Positions 1 through 5,934 of a DNA stretch of 5,934 nucleotides are shown here, piece by piece. The stretch spans positions 1 to 5,934 of the forward strand of contig JAHEOI010000065.1 of the NCBI GenBank assembly GCA_018610125.1, read 5' to 3'. Numbering within the stretch: the stretch's first letter is position 1; each line of letters opens with the position of its first letter. The DNA is from Verrucomicrobiota bacterium (GTDB lineage Bacteria; Verrucomicrobiota; Verrucomicrobiia; Limisphaerales; JAHEOI01). The notes beneath the pieces were generated by a model, which was not told the DNA's origin, did not search any database, and was given only the letters and a program-made list of their open reading frames with translations. The position numbers and the translations under genes were made by a program.

Positions 1-163
1 GCAATCTCTGTCTCATACCGCTGATGCATGACCCGATCGCTACCGCGGACCAACGCTCAAACGATCACAGATAAGAAGTTCGCCCTTCGCTCCTGTGCCC
101 TCCATGCGGAGCAGCCCTCAAGCTCCTTACCGTTCTCTTCCCGCTTTTTTGCGGTGCTTGCGG
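1..163. other. Left-edge non-coding stretch
   Basis: This stretch lies downstream of the Nudix gene stop codon. No reading frame here looks like a real protein. A weak 5-bp inverted repeat, GGAGC (108-112) and GCTCC (122-126), and a CCGC-T6-GCGG element near 142-155 are visible. Neither is followed by a T tract in the minus direction, so no convincing intrinsic terminator for the operon is seen. The tail of a neighbouring gene could lie in the first few dozen bases, but nothing identifies it. Confidence 0.5.
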
Positions 164-715
164 CTATTCGCGGCCCCGTCGCCAGAGGTCGAACTGGTAG
201 AGGGAGGCGACAACGATGGAATGCCGGATTTGGCCGGAGGCGACCAGCCCCGGGATGTCGGTCGTCGGCACCAACCGTGTTAGCAGGTCCTCCCCGTGAT
301 CGAGATCGGTGTCATGCTTCAGGCGACACTCTTCCACCATGACGGCATAACACCGATTGTTCATAAACGCGGGATTGGGATAGAGTCGACCGATAATCTG
401 AGCACGTTGGCCCTCGTATCCGGTCTCTTCGCGCAGCTCGCGGATCGCGGTCGCTTCGGGCGAGGCGTCCTCCGCATCAATCATCCCGCCGGGGATCTCG
501 AGCTCGACACTGTCGGTGCCATGGCGATATTGCTCGACCATGACAAGCTCATCATTGGGGGTGACCGGTACGATATTCACCCAATCGACGGCTTCGAGGA
601 CATAAACCTGGTGCTCGTGGCCGGTGCGCGGTGATTGCTTGACATCCGATCGCAGCGAGAAAATTCGGTAATCCGCGATGGCCTCGGAGTGGATTGTCGG
701 CCAAGGTTGGATCAT
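164..715 (-). CDS. Nudix hydrolase, ADP-ribose pyrophosphatase-like
   Basis: This is a 183-residue Nudix hydrolase, probably cytoplasmic. Nudix enzymes cleave nucleoside diphosphates linked to another moiety using Mg2+ or Mn2+. The catalytic core REUxEExGU is intact as R92-E93-L94-R95-E96-E97-T98-G99-Y100, preceded by the ELEIPGGMID strand-loop at 71-80. The upstream VEQYRHG segment (60-66) and prolines 113 and 115, some 13-16 residues past the box, resemble the ADP-ribose pyrophosphatase branch (EC 3.6.1.13), which recycles free ADP-ribose to AMP and ribose 5-phosphate. Substrate is inferred from family resemblance only. The stretch between the GG and the REL core is about one residue longer than the textbook Nudix box. 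I chose the ATG at 715 because MIQPW followed by DYRIF looks like the natural N-terminus; a TTG three codons upstream (724) is also open. Neither start has a clear Shine-Dalgarno sequence. It is the last gene of the apparent operon, 33 nt after the small upstream gene. Confidence 0.9.
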   Translation of the reverse strand: MIQPWPTIHSEAIADYRIFSLRSDVKQSPRTGHEHQVYVLEAVDWVNIVPVTPNDELVMVEQYRHGTDSVELEIPGGMIDAEDASPEATAIRELREETGYEGQRAQIIGRLYPNPAFMNNRCYAVMVEECRLKHDTDLDHGEDLLTRLVPTTDIPGLVASGQIRHSIVVASLYQFDLWRRGRE

Positions 716-748
716 AAACGGCAAACGTAAAGTGAGGTGGCCAAGCTC

Positions 749-943
749 CTACATCCCTTCAGATTTGGCTGCCCAGCCCTGTTTCATGAGATCCAGCAGG
801 TGGAGCAATGCCTCTTCGTAAGAGCGGTTTTTTTGCGCTGCAAGCTGACGTGCCCGTTTGTCCAGCATTGCCGCCATTTCGGACGCTTTTTCCTCGGGAC
901 AGCCCAGCCGGACCAATGCCGTTGCAATTTCTTCAAGCTCCAT
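749..943 (-). CDS. Small helical protein of unknown function, 64 residues
   Basis: I do not recognise this protein. From the ATG at 943 it encodes 64 residues starting MELEEIATAL and ending KSEGM. It is rich in Ala, Leu, Glu and Lys, has no signal peptide or membrane segment, and reads as two or three amphipathic helices: roughly 2-12, 17-38 (charged, with RQLAAQK) and 42-56. One cysteine (Cys15, in LGCPEE) is present. Two in-frame upstream ATGs (973 and 1024) would add 10 or 27 residues; the extension has a different, less helical composition, so I prefer 943. No strong ribosome binding site marks any of the three. The gene sits between ygfZ and the Nudix gene on the same strand, 33 nt before the Nudix ATG, so co-transcription is likely. 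That it is real is inferred from its position and protein-like composition, not from a family match. Confidence 0.65.
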   Translation of the reverse strand: MELEEIATALVRLGCPEEKASEMAAMLDKRARQLAAQKNRSYEEALLHLLDLMKQGWAAKSEGM

Positions 944-946
944 ATA

Positions 947-966
947 GACCAATTTACCAGTTGGTC
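947..966 (-). repeat. 6-bp inverted repeat in leader of the small gene
   Basis: GACCAA (947-952) and TTGGTC (961-966) form perfect 6-bp arms around an 8-nt loop. On the minus strand the hairpin ends 3 nt before the preferred ATG at 943, where a ribosome must load. It could occlude initiation, or be chance; if translation begins at the upstream ATGs it is simply coding sequence. Confidence 0.35.
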
Positions 967-1044
967 CGGTCATTTTGCAGGGAAAACATGCAAGGGATGA
1001 AAACCCGATTCTTCGCTGTGGCAAGCTGTTGTCCGACTTTTCCC

Positions 1045-2142
1045 CTAAGGGGCTGTAAACGGAAGCTCCGTCACTTGGGCCTTTATCTTGGAGCCCCCTT
1101 GCTGGTATACCGCCTCGGTCCCCGGAGTGAGGTGTTCTTTACGCACATAGCCAAGCGCGATCGGTCGATTCAGCTTGGGGGAGCGGACCGAGCTGGTGAT
1201 GTAGCCGATCGATTTCTCCGCGGTATCATAAAGCTTTTCTCCGCGCTCCGGGAGTGCTTCCAGGTTTTCGGGTAAGATCAAGCCGCACAACGATTTCTTG
1301 ACTTGACCGTAAGTGCGGATTCGCGCGATCACCTCCTGTCCTGTGTAGCACCCTTTCGTGTAGCTGATGGCCCGGGGGGCAATTCCGGGCTCGGGGGCCA
1401 AATTGCTTTCATCCATATCGAGCCCAAACCGTGGAATACCCACCTCGATCCGCGCGGTTTCAAGGGCATCATAGCCAGAGGGACGCCCCCCCACACTGCC
1501 AACCGCGTCATAACACTTTTCGGCGAGGGCTTGTAACGAGTCAGCCGGCACAAAGCAATCGAAGCCGTCGCTCCCCAACCTTGGGTGGTTCATCAGGTAG
1601 ACTTCTCCATACGTTGGGTCCTGCGCACCGGAGTACGTAAGCGGCTCTTCGGGAATCTCAAGGGACCAATCGAGCCGTTTAATGGCATTGCGCGCTTGTG
1701 GTCCTTGAACACTAAGCAATCCGTACATTGAGGCCACATCGACCACCTCACAATCCTCGGCGATGATATATCGCTCGAGTCGCCCTTTGACCCGTTCGAC
1801 CAGCCCCGGCTCGAAGTCCAAAAGGATCTCCTCCGCCAAGCTATAATAGTTAACGTCGCTCTGGATCCGACCCTTGTTATCGGTCAAAACCGCGTAAGCG
1901 CCTCGCTGCTCTTCCGGCGCGGGGACAACATTGGTGAGCTGCCCATTAAGAAAGCTTTGCCGGTCGGCTCCCGTGAGACAAAGTCGACTCCGGTAGCTGA
2001 GGTCGAGCAACCCGGCTGATCCGACCAACGCATCGTATTCCCCTCGTGGGTCGCCATAATGGCGGACAACTTGCTTGCCAGACACCTCTTTGAGCTCCGC
2101 GCCCCATTGTTTATGCAGCTTTTCCAAATGCAATGCTTCCAT
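1045..2142 (-). CDS. ygfZ: YgfZ/GcvT-like folate-binding protein
   Basis: This 365-residue protein is a full-length member of the YgfZ branch of the aminomethyltransferase (GcvT) fold. The diagnostic YgfZ motif KGCYTGQE is at 263-270, followed by VIARI. Its cysteine (Cys265) corresponds to the residue known to be important in E. coli YgfZ, which uses tetrahydrofolate to help build or repair certain Fe-S proteins such as MiaB. The N-terminal half shows the GcvT-type pattern LLDLSYRSRLCLTG (45-58), FLNGQLTN (64-71) and LLSVQGPQA (142-150). The segment ETARIEVGIPRFGLDMDE (228-245) leads into the folate-binding region, and a C-terminal barrel-like domain occupies about 280-365. It is more likely YgfZ than the glycine cleavage T-protein because of the KGC motif and the absence of gcvH/gcvP nearby. 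The ATG at 2142 lies 75 nt after the importer ATPase stop and lacks a clear Shine-Dalgarno sequence; no other in-frame ATG is available before an upstream stop. Confidence 0.88.
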   Translation of the reverse strand: MEALHLEKLHKQWGAELKEVSGKQVVRHYGDPRGEYDALVGSAGLLDLSYRSRLCLTGADRQSFLNGQLTNVVPAPEEQRGAYAVLTDNKGRIQSDVNYYSLAEEILLDFEPGLVERVKGRLERYIIAEDCEVVDVASMYGLLSVQGPQARNAIKRLDWSLEIPEEPLTYSGAQDPTYGEVYLMNHPRLGSDGFDCFVPADSLQALAEKCYDAVGSVGGRPSGYDALETARIEVGIPRFGLDMDESNLAPEPGIAPRAISYTKGCYTGQEVIARIRTYGQVKKSLCGLILPENLEALPERGEKLYDTAEKSIGYITSSVRSPKLNRPIALGYVRKEHLTPGTEAVYQQGGSKIKAQVTELPFTAP

Positions 2143-2217
2143 GGCCAGTGACCGTCCGACATCATACCCGACAAATCAATGGGACCGTGGTGGCAGAGTG
2201 TGGGAGTAGCGGAGGGG

Positions 2218-3357
2218 CTAAAGGATCGCTTCTTCGGTCTCGGGGTCAAAAAAATGGGCGTCGGTCAGATTGAACCAAACTTGTGAACCGGCCATTTCGC
2301 CTTCTTCGGAAACCGCACTGCGACTGACGAACTCGTGGCCGAGCGTTTGGCCGTAACGGTAGACATCCGGGCCGATGGTTTCGACGCGCACCAGCGTCGC
2401 CTCGACCGGAATCCATTCCCGATCACTCTCTCCTGCTTTGTGGTCACTCCAGTCGATCGCTTCCGATCGTAGACCCAATACGATCTCCCTTCCTGCGTAC
2501 TGACGTAAGGATGCGTACCGTTCTTGCGTCAATGGAATTTGAAAGCCACTCGGCGATTCGCGATCAATGAGCTCGTCAAACCGGATTTCTCCATCCTGTT
2601 CGCGCAGCACCCCTCGAAAAACGTTGATTTCCGGTGCTCCGATGAATTCGGCCACGAATTGATTGATCGGTTTCCGGTATAAAGTGGTCGGCGAAGCCAC
2701 TTGCTGTAAGCAGCCCTCTCGGAGGACCGCCACTCGATCGCCCAGGGCAAGCGCTTCAACCTGATCATGGGTCACGTAGATCATCGGGGCTTTAAGCTCC
2801 GACCGCAGCCGCGCAATCTCCCGGCGCATCTGAGAGCGCATTGGTGCGTCCAGACCGGAGAGGGGCTCATCCAGTAAGAAGAGCTTCGGCTGCCGGACCA
2901 GCGCCCGCCCCAAAGCGACGCGTTGGGCCTCCCCACCGGAAAGCGCACTGGGATACCGCGCCAAATACGGCTCAAGGCCCAGCAGCTCAGCGGCTTCGTA
3001 GACCCGTTTTCGGATGAAGCTTCGCGAGCAACGCCGCAGCTTCAAGGCTAAAGCAAGGTTGTCGAAGACCGGAAGGTGAGGAAAGAGGGCGGGCGTTTGC
3101 CACACCATCGCGATATCACGGTCCTTCGGAGGGACCCCGTTGATCGGCTCGCCATCGACTCGGATCGTGCCCTCGGTCAACGACTCCAAGCCCGAGATCA
3201 ATCTCAAGGTGGTCGATTTTCCACAGCCGGAGGGACCCACCAACACCAGGAGCTCGTTCTCGCCAACCGACAGCGAGAGGTCCTCGACAGCCACGGTTTT
3301 TTGTCGTCGCGGTCCATCAAAGACCTTTGTCAGACTGTCCAGAGCGACCTTGGCCAT
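2218..3357 (-). CDS. MalK/UgpC-family ABC importer ATP-binding protein
   Basis: This 379-residue cytoplasmic ATPase would energise an ABC importer. In order it has a Walker A motif GPSGCGKST (41-49), Q-loop Gln87 in MVWQTPALFPH, signature LSGGEAQR (139-146), Walker B LFLLDEP (159-165), D-loop SGLD (167-170) and H-loop His197 in VTHDQ. The CGKST form of Walker A, the THDQxEA H-loop and a C-terminal extension (about 235-379, starting FIGAPEINVF) with a TOBE-like regulatory region identify the CUT1 carbohydrate/glycerol-3-phosphate group (MalK, UgpC, MsmK). The related polyamine and iron ATPases are less likely but not excluded. The length is usual for the family. No permease or solute-binding protein gene is in the window, so the transported substrate cannot be told; MsmK-like sharing among several permeases is possible. 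The ATG at 3357 is supported by an AAGGA ribosome site. It begins the apparent four-gene operon. Confidence 0.92.
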   Translation of the reverse strand: MAKVALDSLTKVFDGPRRQKTVAVEDLSLSVGENELLVLVGPSGCGKSTTLRLISGLESLTEGTIRVDGEPINGVPPKDRDIAMVWQTPALFPHLPVFDNLALALKLRRCSRSFIRKRVYEAAELLGLEPYLARYPSALSGGEAQRVALGRALVRQPKLFLLDEPLSGLDAPMRSQMRREIARLRSELKAPMIYVTHDQVEALALGDRVAVLREGCLQQVASPTTLYRKPINQFVAEFIGAPEINVFRGVLREQDGEIRFDELIDRESPSGFQIPLTQERYASLRQYAGREIVLGLRSEAIDWSDHKAGESDREWIPVEATLVRVETIGPDVYRYGQTLGHEFVSRSAVSEEGEMAGSQVWFNLTDAHFFDPETEEAIL

Positions 3358-3363
3358 TTCGAT

Positions 3364-3368
3364 TCCTT
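3364..3368 (-). promoter_or_regulatory. Ribosome binding site of the importer ATPase gene
   Basis: On the minus strand AAGGA lies 6 nt before the ATG at 3357, an ideal Shine-Dalgarno spacing. It fixes the start of the importer ATPase and is the clearest ribosome site in the window; the three genes downstream lack one of this quality. Confidence 0.6.
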
Positions 3369-3448
3369 GTCCAACAAAATTTGACGCATTTGAGTTAAGG
3401 TTTGCTTCCAGCGTTTCGCATTGCTCTCGGTCGCAAGGAATCTGCGGC

Positions 3449-3475
3449 GAGGCGAAATGAATTTCCCTCTTTTTT
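3449..3475 (+). terminator. Plus-direction terminator-like hairpin
   Basis: On the plus strand GAGG (3449-3452) and AAAT (3455-3458) pair with ATTT (3461-3464) and CCTC (3466-3469), and the hairpin runs straight into six T residues (3470-3475). This has the form of an intrinsic terminator, but the stem is interrupted and AT-rich. It points away from the annotated genes and no plus-strand gene lies upstream, so it may instead be part of a dispersed structured repeat or stop antisense transcripts. Confidence 0.3.
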
Positions 3476-3495
3476 CCGTTCCGCGAAGCGGAAAA
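3472..3495. repeat. Nested alternative hairpins between the two ABC genes
   Basis: TTTTCCG (3472-3478) and CGGAAAA (3489-3495) are perfect 7-bp arms around a 10-nt loop. Within the same bases TTCCGC (3479-3484) and GCGGAA (3488-3493) form a competing 6-bp stem with a GAA loop. The two pairings are mutually exclusive. The element lies in the 227-nt gap upstream of the importer ATPase. Confidence 0.5.
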
Positions 3496-3497
3496 TC

Positions 3498-3586
3498 AGC
3501 GAGGCGTTCGGCAACGACCACTCGATGCGGACGAGCCCCTAACCTGCAGCCCCATGCCTTGGCGGGTTTGAGGCAAACGCCTCGCT
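3498..3586. repeat. REPIN-like unit with 11-nt inverted ends
   Basis: AGCGAGGCGTT (3498-3508) and AACGCCTCGCT (3576-3586) are perfect 11-nt inverted repeats 67 nt apart. The right arm belongs to the 33-nt palindromic repeat described separately, and the left arm resembles the same repeat in the opposite orientation (about 15 of 22 bases). Two inverted REP-like units with a spacer is the layout of a REPIN. The right end overlaps the stop codon of the ABC exporter gene. No REP-associated tyrosine transposase is present here. Confidence 0.5.
3553..3585. repeat. REP-like palindromic repeat, copy 1
   Basis: This 33-nt element starts CATGCCTTGG and ends CGCCTCGC. It matches a second copy at 5838-5870 at 31 of 33 positions in the same orientation. 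Inside it GAGGC (3570-3574) and GCCTC (3579-3583) form a 5-bp GC-rich hairpin with a 4-nt AAAC loop. On the minus strand it follows directly on the exporter stop codon, so the hairpin could protect the mRNA 3' end or weaken read-through into the downstream gene; there is no T tract, so it is not a standard terminator. Confidence 0.7.
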
Positions 3587-5405
3587 AGGGTTCACTTACC
3601 GAAAGCCGTTCAAAGCCTTCTTCGATCAAGGTCGTGCTTTGACTCCGAGCGAGCCGCGCGTAAAGTCCATCCTCAGCCAAAAGCTCTTCGTGCGTTCCCC
3701 GCTCGACCACCTCACCATGCAGCATGACGAGGATCTGATCGGCACCATAGATGGTGCTGAGCCGATGGGCGATCACAAAGCTCGTGCGCCCTTGCATCAA
3801 ATGTTCCAAGGCTTCCTGGATCAACTGTTCCGTCGCGGTATCGACACTCGCTGTGGCTTCATCCAGAATTAAGATCGGCGCATCTTTCAAAAGCGCCCGG
3901 GCGATACTGACACGCTGTTTCTCACCGGCGCTCAATTGCACCCCTCGTTCTCCGACGCCGGTCTCGTAGCCTTCCGGAAGCCGCATGATAAAATCATGGC
4001 AATTCGAAGCCTTGGCCGCCGCCACCAATTCCTCGTCGGTTGCGTCCAGCTTCCCATAAAGGATATTCTCTCGCACCGAACCATTGAACAAAAACGGCTC
4101 TTGACTCACGACGGCAATGTTTTCCCGCAATGAGCTCAACGAGGTCTCTTGAATATCTTGACCGTCTATGGTGATGGTGCCGGAAGTCAGCTCATAGAAT
4201 CCGGGCAACAGACTGACCAAAGTCGATTTCCCAGCCCCGGTCGGTCCCACCAGCGCAATCATTTCCCCCGGCCTGGCATGCAATGAAACCTCCTTGAGCG
4301 CAACCCGGTCGGGTGTGTATTGAAAGCTCACTCGGTCATAAACGACTTCACCTTGGACCGGTTGGGCCAACGGCTCGAGCTCTTGCCGATCCGCCCGCTC
4401 CAAAGGAGTATCCAAAATATCAAACACACGCTCGCCCGCAGCACGTGCCGACTGCGCCAATTGGTTGAGGGTGTGAAGCTTGCCGACCGGCTGGTAAAAT
4501 AGATCGAGGAAAAGCAGGAACATCACCAGCTCGCCGACACTCAAGGAGCCCGCAAGCACTTGAGAGCCACCGACCCCCATAACAAGCACGGTTCCGAGGG
4601 CCGTCGCAAAGCTCATGCTCGGATTGTAAGTGGCCCACGCCCTCATGACTCGCAACGTTGCCCGGCGTAGCTCATCAGCCTTGCTTCCAAACCGCTTGTC
4701 TTCATAACGCTCCCGAGAAAAGGCTTTAATCTGACGGTGGCCTTGCAAGTTGTCCATCAGAAGGGCGTTCATGGCACTGGCGGCTCGTCGCTGCTGGCGG
4801 TAGCGAGATCGGGCGGTCAGCGTGTACCAGAGAGCCCCACCCATGAGCAGCGGCAATGGAATCAGCGCCACCGATGCAAGCAGAGGGTTATAAAAGAAGA
4901 GAATCACCGGGACGCCGATAACGCTCAGCAATGCCACCGTCCCCTGCTCCGTGCCGTCGATCAGTACACGCTCCACCGAATTGACATCTTCGATCACCCG
5001 AGTCATCAGGTCGCCGGAAGCACGCCGATCGAAATAGTGAATGGGAAGACGCTGCAGTCGGGCATAAACCTGACAGCGCATGTCATAGATCACATTCTGC
5101 TCAAACGTGTTGTTGATGAGAATTCGGCACGCATTGAACCCATCCCGTAAGAGAAAGGCTAGCAATAGCGCGATCATCGCCGGAACGAGCTTGGCATCGG
5201 CTCCCTCCTTAATGACATGATCGATGATGTAACCGGTCAGGGCTGGAAAGGCAAAGCCCGCCCCGACCGACAGCAGGGCGCATACCACTGTGCCGACGGC
5301 CAGCCACTTGTACGGCCGCAAATACGCGGAGACACGCGAAAGGATCTCGCGAGTCGAGCGATGCTGAGCGCCGAACGTCTCCTCTGAGCCGATTGAATAC
5401 CGCAT
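3585..5405 (-). CDS. ABC exporter half-transporter (fused permease and ATPase)
   Basis: This 606-residue inner-membrane protein has the MsbA/BmrA-type layout: an N-terminal six-helix membrane domain (helices at about 34-56, 72-94, 151-172, 174-197, 262-283 and 287-308) and a C-terminal nucleotide-binding domain. The latter shows A-loop Tyr363, Walker A GPTGAGKST (387-395), Q-loop Gln435, X-loop GVGERG (483-488), signature LSAGEKQR (491-498), Walker B ILILDE (511-516) with catalytic Glu516, D-loop SVD (520-522) and H-loop His547 in AHRLS. All catalytic parts are present, and the length fits a homodimeric half-transporter. Substrate cannot be told; lipids, lipid-linked compounds or drugs are typical of the family. 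LSAGE for LSGGQ is a common variant. The ATG at 5405 is preceded by a purine-rich AGGGAAGAG (5411-5419), a plausible but imperfect ribosome site. The gene is alone between two long non-coding gaps, so it is probably its own transcription unit. Confidence 0.93.
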   Translation of the reverse strand: MRYSIGSEETFGAQHRSTREILSRVSAYLRPYKWLAVGTVVCALLSVGAGFAFPALTGYIIDHVIKEGADAKLVPAMIALLLAFLLRDGFNACRILINNTFEQNVIYDMRCQVYARLQRLPIHYFDRRASGDLMTRVIEDVNSVERVLIDGTEQGTVALLSVIGVPVILFFYNPLLASVALIPLPLLMGGALWYTLTARSRYRQQRRAASAMNALLMDNLQGHRQIKAFSRERYEDKRFGSKADELRRATLRVMRAWATYNPSMSFATALGTVLVMGVGGSQVLAGSLSVGELVMFLLFLDLFYQPVGKLHTLNQLAQSARAAGERVFDILDTPLERADRQELEPLAQPVQGEVVYDRVSFQYTPDRVALKEVSLHARPGEMIALVGPTGAGKSTLVSLLPGFYELTSGTITIDGQDIQETSLSSLRENIAVVSQEPFLFNGSVRENILYGKLDATDEELVAAAKASNCHDFIMRLPEGYETGVGERGVQLSAGEKQRVSIARALLKDAPILILDEATASVDTATEQLIQEALEHLMQGRTSFVIAHRLSTIYGADQILVMLHGEVVERGTHEELLAEDGLYARLARSQSTTLIEEGFERLSVSEP

Positions 5406-5438
5406 GAAAGCTCTTCCCTGCTAAAAAACCTCCCTCAC

Positions 5439-5467
5439 ACTATTCGATAAAGCGCCCTGTTTCGCAA
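5439..5467 (-). promoter_or_regulatory. Candidate sigma70-type promoter of the exporter gene
   Basis: On the minus strand a -35 box TTGCGA (5462-5467, 4 of 6 to consensus) and a -10 box AATAGT (5439-5444, 4 of 6) are 17 nt apart, the optimal spacing. Transcription would begin near 5432, giving a leader of roughly 27 nt before the ATG at 5405, with the purine-rich AGGGAAGAG in it. The position is sensible but the boxes are imperfect. Confidence 0.4.
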
Positions 5468-5769
5468 CTTTGAAAGGCGTAGAGGACCGGACTGATCAAC
5501 CTCGCCAAGATTGGGGAATCGGCCGGAGATCGCTAACGGACACGGGGTGACGCAACATCGCCTCCGTTCGATGACCAAAATTTAGTGCGGATCAGCCAAA
5601 ATTGGTAAGGCGGGAAATGGAGCGAGCGGCGAGAATAACATTGTCGAACGAGACAGATACCACCCAATCACAAACCCAAAGGCCTACCCATGATCAACTC
5701 AATCCCCCCTCGACGCCGGAGTCAATTGTTCCAGCAGAAAAGCCCAATCTGCTTTTCCTTTCCCCCCTT

Positions 5770-5817
<48 letters not shown>

Positions 5818-5837
5818 GTTCGCCCCCTCATCTCGAA

Positions 5838-5870
5838 CATGCCTTGGCCGGTTTGAGGCAAGCGCCTCGC
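5838..5870. repeat. REP-like palindromic repeat, copy 2
   Basis: This is the second copy of the 33-nt element, in the same orientation as copy 1, with two substitutions. The 5-bp hairpin GAGGC (5855-5859) and GCCTC (5864-5868) is kept; one of the two differences falls in its loop (AAGC here, AAAC in copy 1). Retention of the stem is compatible with selection on structure, though two copies are too few to show it. Confidence 0.7.
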
Positions 5871-5916
5871 CAGCTTTCCATTTCCAAAGATGCCGCAAAT
5901 CCGCTAGGCTATTGGT

Positions 5917-5934
5917 ATGGTAACGGAGTACGCC
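5917..5934 (+). CDS. Possible start of a plus-strand gene, cut by window end
   Basis: An ATG at 5917 opens a frame MVTEYA that runs off the window. Upstream a weak promoter-like pair is visible: TTTCCA (5881-5886) and TAGGCT (5905-5910), 18 nt apart. If used, transcription would begin at or very near the ATG, implying a leaderless message. There is no strong Shine-Dalgarno sequence. With only six codons the call rests on position alone. Confidence 0.2.

Noticed and set aside
40..105. 21-codon minus-strand frame in the left-edge region
   Set aside because: Too short, no ribosome site and no recognisable features.
296..634. Plus-strand open frame of 112 codons
   Set aside because: It lies entirely opposite the Nudix gene, whose catalytic motif is clear; it has no recognisable protein features.
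1042..1052. CCCCTAAGGGG palindrome across the ygfZ stop codon
   Set aside because: At most a 4-bp stem with a 3-nt loop and no T tract on the minus strand; not a terminator.
808..1275. Plus-strand open frame of 155 codons
   Set aside because: It overlaps the small gene and the 3' end of ygfZ in antisense and shows no domain-like pattern.
1045..2142. Glycine cleavage system T-protein (gcvT)
   Set aside because: The KGCYTGQE motif marks the YgfZ branch, and no other glycine cleavage genes are nearby.
3330..3521. Minus-strand 63-codon frame upstream of and overlapping the importer ATPase start
   Set aside because: It runs through the structured hairpins and ends inside the ATPase in another frame; more likely a by-product of the repeat-like sequence than a gene, though a search for similar short frames elsewhere would be a handy test for a dispersed repeat.
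4737..5150. Plus-strand open frame of 137 codons
   Set aside because: It is antisense to the membrane domain of the ABC exporter, which is a secure gene.

Overview
The window holds five genes, all on the minus strand, in a genome of moderately high GC. No rRNA, tRNA, CRISPR array or transposase was recognised. Protein style, frequent lack of a Shine-Dalgarno sequence and the gene set fit a Verrucomicrobiota-like bacterium, possibly near Opitutae/Puniceicoccales. That placement is inference from protein resemblance, not something the sequence proves.

Reading in the direction of transcription (right to left): a 529-nt non-coding region (5406-5934) contains a perfect hexanucleotide tandem repeat, a REP-like palindromic repeat, a candidate promoter for the exporter gene, and possibly the first codons of a plus-strand gene at the right edge. 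Next comes a full-length ABC exporter half-transporter (5405-3585). A 227-nt structured gap (3358-3584) follows, holding a second copy of the same palindromic repeat, an 11-nt inverted partner of it, and two further hairpins.

Four same-strand genes then form a probable operon: a MalK/UgpC-type importer ATPase (3357-2218), a YgfZ/GcvT-like folate-binding protein (2142-1045), an unrecognised 64-residue protein (943-749) and a Nudix hydrolase resembling ADP-ribose pyrophosphatases (715-164). The gaps are 75, 101 and 33 nt. The left 163 nt hold no supportable gene and no clear terminator.

The genes do not form one obvious pathway. The importer ATPase has no permease or binding-protein genes beside it, so it presumably serves permeases encoded elsewhere. 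YgfZ (Fe-S protein maintenance) and the Nudix enzyme (nucleotide-sugar clean-up) are housekeeping functions. I see no defence, phage or novel multi-gene system. The most interesting material is non-coding: the REP-like repeats bracketing the exporter gene and the slippage-prone hexamer tract.
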